Source: VAZQ01 sp963771845 (lineage in GTDB: Bacteria > Pseudomonadota > Alphaproteobacteria > Rhizobiales > Xanthobacteraceae). From it: a DNA stretch of 64,000 bases. Positions 25,771-35,044 of this stretch are shown in pieces. A program made the position numbers and the translations under genes. The DNA lies in NCBI GenBank assembly GCA_963771845.1, contig CAVYVC010000027.1, positions 62,001 to 126,000 of the forward strand, in the 5' to 3' direction. The notes under the pieces are model-generated. The model saw only the letters and a program-made list of their open reading frames with translations, made no database searches and had not been told where the DNA came from. The stretch's first letter is position 1. Each line of letters begins with the position of its first letter.

Positions 25771-27362
25771 CCCGCTGGGTGATGGTCGCCGACCTCGAAA
25801 GATGCGTCGGGTGTCAGACCTGCACGGCCGCATGTCGGCACGCGAATGCCACCTCACCCGCCGTGCAGTGGCGCAAGGTGCTCGACATCGAGGCCGGAAG
25901 CTATCCGAATGTCAGCCGAACCTTCGTGCCGGTGGGCTGCCAGCATTGCGCCGATCCGCCGTGCATGCATGTTTGTCCATCGACCGCAACACGCCGTCGG
26001 GCCGACGGTATTGTCACCATCGATTATGACATCTGCATCGGCTGCGCCTATTGCGACGTTGCCTGTCCCTATCAGGCTCGGTTCAAGGTCGATGCTCCGC
26101 GTTTCGCCTACGGTAACGCGGCATTGCAAAACGAGATCGAGCGCGAGGACCCGCGTCGGATCGGCGTCGCGCAGAAATGCACGTTTTGCTCGGATCGCAT
26201 CGACTTCGGTCTTGCCAACGGCCTCACCCCAGGCATCGATGCGCCGGCAACGCCGGCCTGCGTAAACGCCTGCATCGCCGATGCGCTTCACTTCGGCAAC
26301 ATCGATGATCCGCACAGCAATGTCTCCCGGCTGCTGCGCGAGCAACGGCACTTTCGCATGCATGAGGAACTCGGAACGCAGCCCGGCTTCTACTATCTGC
26401 ATGGGAAAGCCGATGGGGCAGACGGACCTGCGATTGCTTCCGCACCCGAGTTGCCAAAGCAAGCAGGAACGCTCCGCACAAAGGGCGTTGAGCCCTGGCA
26501 TCAGAAGCATTGGGATTGGAGGGCGGCCGGCAATTTCATTTGCGGCGGTGCGGGAGCTGGTCTGTTCGTATTTGCTGCGATCGAAACCTTTTTTCTCGGC
26601 ACGTCGTTCCCGCTTGGATGGGTCGCCTTGGGACTCGTCGCGCTCGGTCTGTTTCTTTTGCTCTTCAAGATCGGCCGGCCGTTGCGATCCATTTTTGTGC
26701 TGCGTCAGCCTCAGCGCTCGTGGATGACGCGAGAAGCCTGGATCGCGGCTTTCCTCTTTCCGCTCGGGGCGATTGCGACATGGCTGGACAGCCCCGCCTT
26801 CATGATTCCCGCGGCGGTTCTCGCTCTTTGTTTCCTGTTCAGCCAGGCCATGATCCTGCGGGAGTCGAAAGGTATTCCGGCATGGCGAGCGCCACGCATT
26901 GTCGCATTGATCATTGCGACCGGGATGGCCGAGGGAGCTGGGCTGTTTCTTGCGGCTCCCGCGGTGATGCCGCTCGTGGCGGCCAGCGAGATTGCTGCCA
27001 TTGCAGCTCTCATCCTAGCCGCTCTTCGGGCATGGAGTTGGACTCGCTATCTCAGCGGTCTTCGCAGCGAAGGAGCGCCGGCAAAGACCATCGCGGTGCT
27101 GGAAAAGTTTGAGGCATGGTTCCTCGTTCTGGGCCTGGCATTCCCCACGGCGCTGGTCATCCTCGCATGGGTCGCGCCACGTGCGGTACTCTTTGCTCTC
27201 GCTGGGGTTTGCATTGCCGGCACGGGAGCGGCGTTGAAGTTCATCCTGGTGACCCGCGCCGGCTACAATCAGGGCTTTGCGCTCGCTCACATTCCTGTGC
27301 GCGGCTCCGGTGCTCCAGGCGTTTCATTCGCCCGAGTCAAGCCCGGTTGGATGGCGCAATGA
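25767..27362 (+). CDS. padCD: Fused iron-sulfur and NrfD-type membrane subunit (PadC-PadD), 531 aa
   Basis: The first 200 residues hold four ferredoxin-type cysteine clusters of the DmsB/NrfC kind: CVGCQTCTAACRHAN, CQHCADPPCMHVCP, CIGCAYCDVACPYQ and CTFCSDRIDFG with a later ACVNACIADALHF. After a linker (about 210-265) come about eight membrane helices of the NrfD type (FICGGAGAGLFVFAAIETFF onward). It would carry electrons from the molybdenum subunit to the quinone pool. In Thauera and Aromatoleum these are two separate proteins, PadC and PadD; here they are one gene. The ATG overlaps the padB stop by four bases. Confidence 0.8.
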   Translation: MTRWVMVADLERCVGCQTCTAACRHANATSPAVQWRKVLDIEAGSYPNVSRTFVPVGCQHCADPPCMHVCPSTATRRRADGIVTIDYDICIGCAYCDVACPYQARFKVDAPRFAYGNAALQNEIEREDPRRIGVAQKCTFCSDRIDFGLANGLTPGIDAPATPACVNACIADALHFGNIDDPHSNVSRLLREQRHFRMHEELGTQPGFYYLHGKADGADGPAIASAPELPKQAGTLRTKGVEPWHQKHWDWRAAGNFICGGAGAGLFVFAAIETFFLGTSFPLGWVALGLVALGLFLLLFKIGRPLRSIFVLRQPQRSWMTREAWIAAFLFPLGAIATWLDSPAFMIPAAVLALCFLFSQAMILRESKGIPAWRAPRIVALIIATGMAEGAGLFLAAPAVMPLVAASEIAAIAALILAALRAWSWTRYLSGLRSEGAPAKTIAVLEKFEAWFLVLGLAFPTALVILAWVAPRAVLFALAGVCIAGTGAALKFILVTRAGYNQGFALAHIPVRGSGAPGVSFARVKPGWMAQ

Positions 27363-27410
27363 GCCAAGCGTCGGTAGCGCTCGCTGACCAGTTGAGACGG
27401 AGGGCAAGTC

Positions 27411-28753
27411 ATGACTACCACCCAAACAGCAACTCGTGATGCCGATCTTTTCCTGTTCGATCCCGCCGCGGAAACGATGCCGCGCGCGGCGCTGAGCGCT
27501 CTGCAGACATCTCGCCTCAAGCAGACGCTGCAGCGTGCCTACATGGGTGTGCCGCATTATCGCGAGAAATGGGACGCCGCGGGAGTTAATCTGGAAGCAT
27601 TCAAGTCACTCGCCGATATCGCGCGATTTCCGCTCACGTCGAAATCGGACCTGCGCGAGAACTATCCTTTCGGCATGTTCGCCGTGCCGCGCCAGCAGCT
27701 CCGGCGCCTGCATGCCTCGTCCGGTACCACGGGCAAACCCACAGTCGTGGGGTATACCGAGGATGACCTCGAATGTTGGGCAGAGCTGATGGCGCGCTCG
27801 CTTGCCTGCGCCGGGGCACTGCCCGGCGACATCGTTCACAATGCCTACGGATATGGACTGTTCACGGGCGGTCTGGGCGCACATTACGGAGCGGAGCGGC
27901 TCGGCTGCACCGTCGTACCGGTGTCGGGCGGCGGAACCGAGCGCCAGGTGACCTTGCTCAACGACTTCGGCGCACATGTGCTATGCGCGACGCCATCTTA
28001 TGCCCTCAACATCGCCGAAGTGGCGGCCGGCATGGGAATCGATCTGCGCAAATCGCAACTGCGCGTTGGCGTGTTCGGTGCAGAGCCCTGGAGTGATTCT
28101 GTCCGCCGCGAGCTCGAGGCTCGAATCGGCATCAAGGCGGTGGACGTCTATGGCCTATCCGAAATCCTGGGACCCGGCGTTGCCTGCGAGTGTCACGTGG
28201 CGCAAGCCGGGCTGCACGGCTGGGAAGATCATTTCCTGTTCGAGATCATCGATCCCCAGACATTGCAGCCGCTGCCCATCGGGGAAACCGGCGAGCTGGT
28301 CATCACGACGCTGACCAAATCGGCGATGCCGATGATCCGCTACCGGACGCGCGATATTACCCGCCTCAATGACGAACCTTGCGCCTGCGGCCGCAGCCAT
28401 GTCCGCATCATGCGCGTGAGCGGCCGCGACGACGACATGCTGATTATTCGTGGTGTCAATGTCTTTCCATCGCAGGTGGAGGCGGTACTCGTCGGTTTGC
28501 CCGGGCTGGCGCCGCACTATCAGATTGTATTGACGCGGGAGGGAGCGCTTGACGCCATGACCGTGGAAGTCGAGATCTCGCCGGATGCCCGCCTCGCCGA
28601 CAGCGAGCGCGCCCGCAAAGCGGACGAGGTAGTGCATCACATCAAGTCGCTGATCGGGGTGACCTGCAGGTCACGGTCAAGTCACCCGGCGAGGTGCCGC
28701 GTTCGCAAGGCAAGGCGGTGCGGGTCAAGGATGAGCGCAAGAAATCGAGCTGA
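27411..28753 (+). CDS. padJ: Phenylacetate-CoA ligase (PadJ/PaaK type), with a frameshift near the C-terminus
   Basis: The enzyme activates phenylacetate with ATP and CoA. AMP-binding features: LHASSGTTGKPTVVGYTEDD (about residue 104), VYGLSEILGPGVACECHVAQ, MIRYRTRDITRLNDEPCACG, VNVFPSQVEAVL. Near 28668 one A is missing: the frame as written goes into an arginine-rich tail to 28772, whereas adding one base gives the normal end (VTVKSPGEVPRSQGKAVRVK...) and a stop at 28751-28753. That corrected end no longer overlaps the ferritin-like gene at 28759. The start is ATG behind ggaggg. Confidence 0.9.
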
Positions 28754-28758
28754 TCGCC

Positions 28759-29304
28759 TCAGCCGGACGTGAATCTATTCCTGCGGGATCGGCGGATCGT
28801 GGTCGCTGGACCACGATCGGTTGGACGAGGAAATTTGCGCAGCAGGCGATGCACGAGATTGACGTGCTCGGCCTCTTCCTCAACGAATTCCTCCGCCATT
28901 TTCTTGATGTCAGGATCCTTTGCCGTCTCCACAATGGAGCGGAAGAATTCGAGCGCGCGCTTCTCACCGGCAAGGGCGAGCTGCAGCGCATGCCATGGTG
29001 TCATCATGTAATGCGCTGCGCCGAGATCGGCTTCCTCAGGACTGTCGCCCCGGTTCCATTTGGCGACACGATACGCAAGCGCGGGCACGTCTATTTCGCC
29101 CGCCAGCCGGCGAATTTCATCGCGGTGAATTGCTTCGGCACGGGACAAGTCGCGAAACACGGCAACGAGTTCGGGATTATTGTGAGTTTCCATCTGGTCC
29201 GCGAGCAGTTCGTATCGTTCCACTGCATCGGCTTCAATCCGGTAAGCGACGGCGAAAAGATCGGCGAGACTGTTGATTTTCGGAACTCTGATCGCGCTGT
29301 TCAC
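28759..29304 (-). CDS. Ferritin-like / rubrerythrin-type diiron protein, 181 aa
   Basis: A four-helix-bundle protein: two EX(27-30)EX2H-type motifs can be seen (IEADAVERYELLADQMETHN, FRDLSRAEAIHRDEIRRLAG, then GEKRALEFFRSIVETAKDPD and FVEEEAEHVNLVHRLLRKFP). Such proteins bind a diiron centre and reduce peroxide or store iron. The GTG start overlaps the korB stop by four bases, so it is cotranscribed with korAB. Its likely job is protecting oxygen-sensitive enzymes of the operon. Confidence 0.8.
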   Translation of the reverse strand: MNSAIRVPKINSLADLFAVAYRIEADAVERYELLADQMETHNNPELVAVFRDLSRAEAIHRDEIRRLAGEIDVPALAYRVAKWNRGDSPEEADLGAAHYMMTPWHALQLALAGEKRALEFFRSIVETAKDPDIKKMAEEFVEEEAEHVNLVHRLLRKFPRPTDRGPATTIRRSRRNRFTSG

Positions 29305-30137
29305 AATTCAAAGTCCTTTTCCAGCTCCGCCAACTCGACGCTTGGCCGGCCGATTGCCGGCGCATACGGCTTGCGATCGCCCCGATAGAGAACTCCGATA
29401 TTGAAGCCGTCGTCGGTCATGATCCGCCGTGCCGCCTTGCCGGGATCGCTCGTGGGCGCCACCGGCGCAGGATGCACGAGATTCTTCCATTCCTTTTCGT
29501 CAGGACGGAAGGTCACGCAAGGGCTGAGGATCTCGACGAATGAGAATCCCGGATGCTGGATTGCCTCGACCAGGATGGAGGCAGTCTCATTCGGCTCGCC
29601 GGAGAAACAGCGGGCGATGAAATTAGCTCCCGAGGCGAGCGCGATGACCAGAGGGTGAAAGGGTCGCAGACCCGTGCCCCCCGGCGAAAGAGCCGTATCG
29701 AAATCAGGCTCGGTGGTGGGCGACGGCTGGCCCTTGGTCATTCCGTAGACGCGGTTGTCCATCACGACATAGGTCATGTCGATATTGCGCCGGCAGGCAT
29801 GCAGGAAGTGATTGCCCCCAATGGAGTAGCCATCGCCATCCCCACTTGCCACCACCACGGTGAGTTCAGGCCGCGTTACTTTAAGACCGGCGGCAAGTGC
29901 GAGCGAGCGCCCGTGCACGCCATGGAAACCGTAACAATTGGTATAGGCGGGGATACGGGAAGAGCATCCGATCCCGGAGACGACGACGATCTGCTCGGGC
30001 GGCAGATTCAGTTCAGCGAAGGCGCGCGTGAAAGACATCAGAACGTGATAATCGCCGCAGCCAGGACACCAGATCGGCTTGATGTCCGACTTGTAGTCGG
30101 CCGGCTTGCAAGCGAGCCGCGCGTCAACGCTCGACAT
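29301..30137 (-). CDS. korB: 2-oxoacid:ferredoxin oxidoreductase beta subunit, 278 aa
   Basis: The TPP-binding subunit: IKPIWCPGCGDYHVLMSF near residue 20, and the TPP motif GDGDGYSIGGNHFLHACRRN (GDG...N). Electrons go to ferredoxin. The ATG at 30137 overlaps the korA stop. In Thauera aromatica KorAB oxidises 2-oxoglutarate and gives reduced ferredoxin for benzoyl-CoA reductase. Here the adjacent pad genes also produce phenylglyoxylate, a 2-oxoacid, so a different or second substrate is possible. Confidence 0.9.
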   Translation of the reverse strand: MSSVDARLACKPADYKSDIKPIWCPGCGDYHVLMSFTRAFAELNLPPEQIVVVSGIGCSSRIPAYTNCYGFHGVHGRSLALAAGLKVTRPELTVVVASGDGDGYSIGGNHFLHACRRNIDMTYVVMDNRVYGMTKGQPSPTTEPDFDTALSPGGTGLRPFHPLVIALASGANFIARCFSGEPNETASILVEAIQHPGFSFVEILSPCVTFRPDEKEWKNLVHPAPVAPTSDPGKAARRIMTDDGFNIGVLYRGDRKPYAPAIGRPSVELAELEKDFEL

Positions 30138-31857
30138 GTGAGCTCCATTCCATGATGGCACGATGAATCTCACCTGTTCTGATCGGCAGCGGCCCCGGTC
30201 TGTTGAGAACTCGAACCTCGCCGGGCAGGTCGTAATGAGCTCTAAGGTAGCGGTAGAATTGGCCGCTGTGGCTCTGCTCGACGATCAGGGCGCGTTTCTT
30301 GCCATCGAGTGCGGCGGCAAACCGTTGCGGTTGCACCGGAGAGAGCAGGCGCGGCGCGAGCAGGCTGGCTTCGATTCCGTCGCGCGCGGCCTGACCAATT
30401 GCTTCCCGCGCCGTCCCGGTGAGCGATCCCCACGTGATCACGGCGAGATCACCGGCGCCTTCGTTTACAGCCCAATGGTCGCCGAAATTGAACCGCTCAA
30501 GCTTTTCGCGGCGCTTATCGAGCTGGGCATTATGATCCGCTTCGCCACTCGTGGGAGTGCCCCGCTCCGTATGCGTCAGGCCATCCGCCGTATATTGGCC
30601 GCCACGCGTGCCGGGGACGGCCATGGCCGAGATGCCATTGGCAGCGATCGCATAGCGTTCGTAGTTCCCGGTAATGTCGGCCGCTTTTAGTCGTTGGCCG
30701 ATGAAGACGACGTCGGCTGGGCGTTCGATCGCCGCGCGCGCCTGTCCGATGGATTGATCCGAGAGCACGATCGCAGGTGTCTGCAGCGTCTCCGCAAGAT
30801 ATGTCGCCCACTGCGTGGTGAACAGGCAATCGCCGATGGACTGTGGCGCCAATACCAGATGCGGCGCATCGCCGTGAAATCCGTACACGGCAATATTAAG
30901 ATCAGCCTGCTCGGACTTTGTGGGAATGCCGGTCGAAGGGCCAGCCCGCATCACATCGATTACGACGATAGGTATCTCGGCAGCGGTCGCAAGGCCGAGC
31001 GCCTCGATCATCAGCGAGAGGCCCGGTCCTGATGTTGCCGTCAGCGCCGGCGTACCGCCAAATGAAGCGCCAATGATCATGTTGATCGCGGCAAGCTCGT
31101 CCTCAGCCTGTAGCAGCACGCCGCCCATCTTGGCGAGATTGGGCGCCAGCCATTCAAGAATTTCGGTCGCCGGAGTTATGGGATATGCAGCCGCAAAGCG
31201 AACGCCTCCACGGATGGCGCCGAGAGCAGCGGCTTCGTTGCCGGACACAAGCCACCTTCGGGTGGACTGGGGTTTTGGGGGGGCGAGGTTGAGGTCGAAA
31301 TCGAGCCCGGCGACAGCGTCGAATCCAGCACTGATACCTGCTCGACTGGCCGCGATAGCGGCCTGACCTTTGTCAGATAGCCGCTTCTCTATCACCGCCG
31401 ATAGCAGGTCAAGGCCGAGTCCCAGCAACCGGCCAGCGACACCAAGCGCGATCATGTTGCCGCGCCCGTCCGGTATCGTCTTCGCCATATTCTTGATGGG
31501 AATCTCGAACAGGCGAGCACCCGCGCTTGCTATTGCCGGCGGCAGTTCTCCACCGCGCGGATCGCTAATCACCAGAGTTTGCGGCCCGGCCTGGATCTCG
31601 GCGCCGAAACGGTGGGCATTGAGCCAGTCAATTCCGACCAGGAGGTCAAACTGGTCCGGCAGGCATTCGATCGATTGATTACCCAGGCGCAGCAGCGCAG
31701 CAGCTTCCCCGCCGCGGATCTGCGGACCTACCGTGCGGGCCAGCAGACCTTGCCAACCTCCCGCACTTGCTGCTTCGAGCAGAAGGTTTCCTGCGGTCAA
31801 TGCGCCTGCGCCGCCGCTTCCCACGATTGCAAGCGAAACGCTGTGGCGCTCTCCCAT
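30124..31857 (-). CDS. korA: 2-oxoacid:ferredoxin oxidoreductase alpha (gamma-alpha fused) subunit, 577 aa
   Basis: An N-terminal gamma domain (about residues 1-190, beginning VSLAIVGSGGAGALTAGNLL) is fused to the alpha domain (from about 205, with AAAYPITPATEILEWL and EDELAAINMIIGASFGGTPA). This gamma-alpha fusion is the KorA layout. It starts with ATG at 31857, divergent from had, and shares the regulatory region 31858-32046. Function as for korB. Confidence 0.9.
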   Translation of the reverse strand: MGERHSVSLAIVGSGGAGALTAGNLLLEAASAGGWQGLLARTVGPQIRGGEAAALLRLGNQSIECLPDQFDLLVGIDWLNAHRFGAEIQAGPQTLVISDPRGGELPPAIASAGARLFEIPIKNMAKTIPDGRGNMIALGVAGRLLGLGLDLLSAVIEKRLSDKGQAAIAASRAGISAGFDAVAGLDFDLNLAPPKPQSTRRWLVSGNEAAALGAIRGGVRFAAAYPITPATEILEWLAPNLAKMGGVLLQAEDELAAINMIIGASFGGTPALTATSGPGLSLMIEALGLATAAEIPIVVIDVMRAGPSTGIPTKSEQADLNIAVYGFHGDAPHLVLAPQSIGDCLFTTQWATYLAETLQTPAIVLSDQSIGQARAAIERPADVVFIGQRLKAADITGNYERYAIAANGISAMAVPGTRGGQYTADGLTHTERGTPTSGEADHNAQLDKRREKLERFNFGDHWAVNEGAGDLAVITWGSLTGTAREAIGQAARDGIEASLLAPRLLSPVQPQRFAAALDGKKRALIVEQSHSGQFYRYLRAHYDLPGEVRVLNRPGPLPIRTGEIHRAIMEWSSHVER

Positions 31858-31939
31858 GCTCGCTCTCTCCGAGCAGCCCGGCTGCTGCTGAACCTGCCAA
31901 AACGTATTTCGGTACTACAATGCGATTTTTTGAATTTCC

Positions 31940-31953
31940 TTGTTTTAGATCAA
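31940..31953. promoter_or_regulatory. Fnr/AadR-type box between korA and had
   Basis: ttgttttagatcaa matches TTGAT-N4-ATCAA at nine of ten fixed positions. It lies in the 189-base divergent region and could activate both operons without oxygen. Confidence 0.65.
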
Positions 31954-32046
31954 AGCGGGTGCATGGGCGACGGCCCGAAAATGCCACACGGTCTAAAGCG
32001 TACCCCATTGAGTACGTTGGCCATTTTAGGTCCGCAGGGCAGGTAC

Positions 32047-33120
32047 ATGAGCGCAGAACCGATTCGCTGGATGATGACGGGCAAGGGTGAGCCGCTGGTC
32101 GCGGTGAAATTCGAGACGCCGTCTCCTGGGCCAGACGAAGTGGTCGTCGAGATCGCAGGCTGTGGCGTCTGTCACACTGATCTTGGCTATTACTACGACG
32201 GCATCCGCACCAAGCACGCGCTGCCGCTCACCCTCGGGCACGAGATTAGCGGACACGTCATCGATAGCGGGGCGAATGCCATGTGGTGGATCGACCGGGC
32301 GGTCATCGTGCTGGCAGTGATCCCGTGCGGCCATTGCGACGCATGTCGGCGCGGCAAGGCGACGATCTGCCCGAACCAGAAGATGCCGGGCAATGACATC
32401 CATGGCGGTTTTGCCACCCATATCGTGGTTCCAGCGCTCGGGCTGTGTGAAGTTGACGAGCACCGGTTGTCGGCAGCCGGAATTGAGCTTGCCGATCTCT
32501 CGGTCATCGCGGACGCGGTGACCACACCCTATCAGGCCGTCGTTCAAGCCGGCGTCACGCACGGTGACCTCGTGGTCGTGAACGGGGTCGGCGGAGTTGG
32601 TGGCTATGCCGCGCAGATCGCTGCCGCTTTCGGCGGCGTGGTCGTCGCCATCGACGTTCATGACGAGAAACTGGCAGCGATTGAGGGACGGTGCGCTGCA
32701 CTCACCTTGAATGCCCGCCAAATGAATTTGCGCGATCTCAAGATGGAGATTTTAGGTTTCGCCAAGGGTCGCGGCCTACGGCAGAGCGAATGGATCATCC
32801 TCGAGTGCTCCGGCACGCGCGCTGGCCAGGAGACCGCGTTCGGTTTGCTCAATCACGGTGCAACTCTGTGCGTGGTGGGTTTCACCATGGATAAGGTGGA
32901 GGTACGGCTCTCCAATCTGATGGCATTCCACGCACGTGCGCTCGGCAACTGGGGCTGTCCTCCTGAGCTCTACCCGAAGGCGCTGGAATTGGTCTTGAGC
33001 GGCAAAGTCAAGGTGACCTCGTTCGTGGAGAAACATCCGCTCGCGGAGATCAACCATGTTTTCGAAGCGGTGCATTCCGGAGAGCTCAAGCGCCGCGCCG
33101 TTCTTGTCCCCACTCATTGA
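32047..33120 (+). CDS. had: 6-hydroxycyclohex-1-ene-1-carbonyl-CoA dehydrogenase, 357 aa
   Basis: A zinc-dependent medium-chain alcohol dehydrogenase that oxidises the ring alcohol with NAD in the Thauera-type benzoyl-CoA pathway. Seen: catalytic zinc region GCGVCHTDLGYYYDGIRTKH and GHEISGHVID, structural zinc cysteines CGHCDACRRGKATICPNQ, and a Rossmann motif GVGGVGGYAAQIAAAFGG (about residues 180-197). The order had-oah-dch-bcr and the divergent korA are diagnostic. The ATG at 32047 fits the family N-terminus; upstream in-frame codons lie over korA. Confidence 0.93.
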   Translation: MSAEPIRWMMTGKGEPLVAVKFETPSPGPDEVVVEIAGCGVCHTDLGYYYDGIRTKHALPLTLGHEISGHVIDSGANAMWWIDRAVIVLAVIPCGHCDACRRGKATICPNQKMPGNDIHGGFATHIVVPALGLCEVDEHRLSAAGIELADLSVIADAVTTPYQAVVQAGVTHGDLVVVNGVGGVGGYAAQIAAAFGGVVVAIDVHDEKLAAIEGRCAALTLNARQMNLRDLKMEILGFAKGRGLRQSEWIILECSGTRAGQETAFGLLNHGATLCVVGFTMDKVEVRLSNLMAFHARALGNWGCPPELYPKALELVLSGKVKVTSFVEKHPLAEINHVFEAVHSGELKRRAVLVPTH

Positions 33121-33131
33121 GGAGCACGATC

Positions 33132-34280
33132 ATGACCGCCGAAGCAGTACGCACTGTTGCCGACTCTGAACGAGAAGCCAAGGACCATAACCTTGTCGCA
33201 GAGCACATCCGCCTCACCACCAGCAAAGCCGTTCGCTACGAGAAGCGGCCGGTGAAATCGCAGGACGGCAAGCCGGTCGCCGGGCTCTACAACGCATGGA
33301 TCTCGCTCGACAATCCGGGACAGTTTAATTCCTACACCACAGACATGGTGAAAGCGGTAATCCTTGCTTTCCGCGCCGCCAGCGCCGCCCGCGATGTCGT
33401 CGCTGTCGTTTTCACTGGGGCCGGCGACAAGGCATTCTGCACCGGCGGCAATACCAAGGAATATGCCGAGTATTACGCGGGAAACCCGCAGGAGTACCGC
33501 GGCTATATGCGTCTCTTCAACGACATGGTTTCTGCGATCCTTGCCTGCGACAAGCCGGTGATCTGTCGGGTCAATGGCATGCGCATCGGCGGTGGGCAGG
33601 AAATCGGCATGGCGTGCGACTTTTCGGTTGCGCAAGATCTTGCTCGGTTCGGCCAGGCCGGTCCCAAGCATGGCTCGGCGCCCATCGGCGGCGCGACTGA
33701 CTTCCTCCCAGTGGTCATCGGCACCGAGCGTGCAATGATTGCATGCGTGTTGTGCGAGCCGTTCTCGGCCCATGAGGCCTATTTCATGGGAATGCTCACG
33801 GACGTCGTGCCGGCACTCAAGGTGGACGGCAAATTCGTCGTCAATCCCATCGTCGAGACGAGCCGGATCACTGACGAACATGGCCGATTAGTGTTCGGAA
33901 AGCCGAAGACCGGCGATGCGCTCAAAGCCGGACAGGAGCTGATGAAACGAGGCAGTATCGATCTAAGCCTGCTCGACGAGAAGGTCGAGGCCCTCTGCAC
34001 CAAGCTCCTCTACACTTTCCCCGATTGCACGATAAAGACCATCGAGGAACTGCGCAAACCCAAGCTCGATGCCTGGAACAGGAACAAAGAAAATTCACGC
34101 GCCTGGCTCGCGCTCAACATGATGACGGAGGCACATGCTGGGTTCCGCGCGTTCAATGAAGGAACGCGTGAGACTGGTCGTGAGGCCGACTTCGTTGCGT
34201 TGCGACGCGCGCTGGCGGCAAACACCCCGTGGTCCGATGAACTCATCGAAAGCATTCAGCCCAGGCTGCGAGCCTCATGA
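33132..34280 (+). CDS. oah: 6-oxocyclohex-1-ene-1-carbonyl-CoA hydrolase (ring-opening), 382 aa
   Basis: BamA/Oah-family crotonase: it hydrates and hydrolytically opens the ring to 3-hydroxypimelyl-CoA. Family features: LYNAWISLDNPGQFNSYTTD, the oxyanion loop TGAGDKAFCTGGNTKEYAEY, YAGNPQEYRGYMRLFNDMVS, VNGMRIGGGQEIGMACDFSV. This gene is the usual marker for anaerobic aromatic degradation through benzoyl-CoA. Length is normal. The ATG at 33132 follows gaggag; it lies in the had operon. Confidence 0.95.
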   Translation: MTAEAVRTVADSEREAKDHNLVAEHIRLTTSKAVRYEKRPVKSQDGKPVAGLYNAWISLDNPGQFNSYTTDMVKAVILAFRAASAARDVVAVVFTGAGDKAFCTGGNTKEYAEYYAGNPQEYRGYMRLFNDMVSAILACDKPVICRVNGMRIGGGQEIGMACDFSVAQDLARFGQAGPKHGSAPIGGATDFLPVVIGTERAMIACVLCEPFSAHEAYFMGMLTDVVPALKVDGKFVVNPIVETSRITDEHGRLVFGKPKTGDALKAGQELMKRGSIDLSLLDEKVEALCTKLLYTFPDCTIKTIEELRKPKLDAWNRNKENSRAWLALNMMTEAHAGFRAFNEGTRETGREADFVALRRALAANTPWSDELIESIQPRLRAS

Positions 34281-35044
34281 CCGCGCCCCTCAAGGTCTGG
34301 TTCGAAGCGGAAGGCCGGCTCCTGCGGCTTCGGCTGAGCCGGCCGAAAGCCAATATCATCGATGCCGCCATGATCGCGGCGCTGGATGGCGCGCTCGCCG
34401 AGCATCTCGATAACGCCAATCTTGCTGCACTCTTGCTCGACGCCGAGGGATCGCATTTCAGCTTCGGTGCGAGCGTGCAGGAGCATCTGCCCGGCGAGTG
34501 CGAGCGAATGTTAAGCGCAATCCACCGTCTCATTTTGCGGCTGGTGAACTCGCCCATCCCCGTGCTCGTCGCCGTGCGCGGCCAGTGCCTCGGGGGTGGG
34601 CTTGAGTTGGCGCTTGCTGGCCATCTTCTTTTCGTTGCTCCAGACGCTACGCTTGGCCAGCCCGAAATAAGGCTCGGCGTGTTTGCGCCTGCCGCGTCGT
34701 GCTTGTTACCGGAACTCATTGCTTCAGGTGCGGCGCTCGATTTGCTGCTGTCCGGCCGCAGCATAACCGGCGCGGAGGCAGCCGCGATGGATATGGCGCA
34801 CGCGACGGCGGCCGATCCGGAGCGCGCGGCGCTTTCCTATTTCGATGAGCACTTGAAACCGAAGAGCGCAAGCTCACTGCGCTACGCCGTTAAGGCCGCG
34901 CGCTGGGATTATGTCCGGCGTGTTAGCGCGAAGATTGCGGCCGTCGAACGCTTATACCTCGACGAGCTCATGAAAACCCACGATGCGGTGGAAGGTCTCG
35001 AAGCCTTTATCGGGAAGAGGGCAGCGCAATGGCAACATCGTTGA
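34277..35044 (+). CDS. dch: Cyclohexa-1,5-diene-1-carbonyl-CoA hydratase, 255 aa
   Basis: A crotonase-fold hydratase that adds water to the diene made by benzoyl-CoA reductase. Seen: RLSRPKANIIDAAMIAALDG, the oxyanion loop HFSFGASVQEHLPG, VRGQCLGGGLELALAGHLLF and GQPEIRLGVFAPAASCLLPE. Its ATG overlaps the oah stop by four bases and its end overlaps bcrC by 16 bases, so all are on one message. Confidence 0.92.
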   Translation: MTAPLKVWFEAEGRLLRLRLSRPKANIIDAAMIAALDGALAEHLDNANLAALLLDAEGSHFSFGASVQEHLPGECERMLSAIHRLILRLVNSPIPVLVAVRGQCLGGGLELALAGHLLFVAPDATLGQPEIRLGVFAPAASCLLPELIASGAALDLLLSGRSITGAEAAAMDMAHATAADPERAALSYFDEHLKPKSASSLRYAVKAARWDYVRRVSAKIAAVERLYLDELMKTHDAVEGLEAFIGKRAAQWQHR

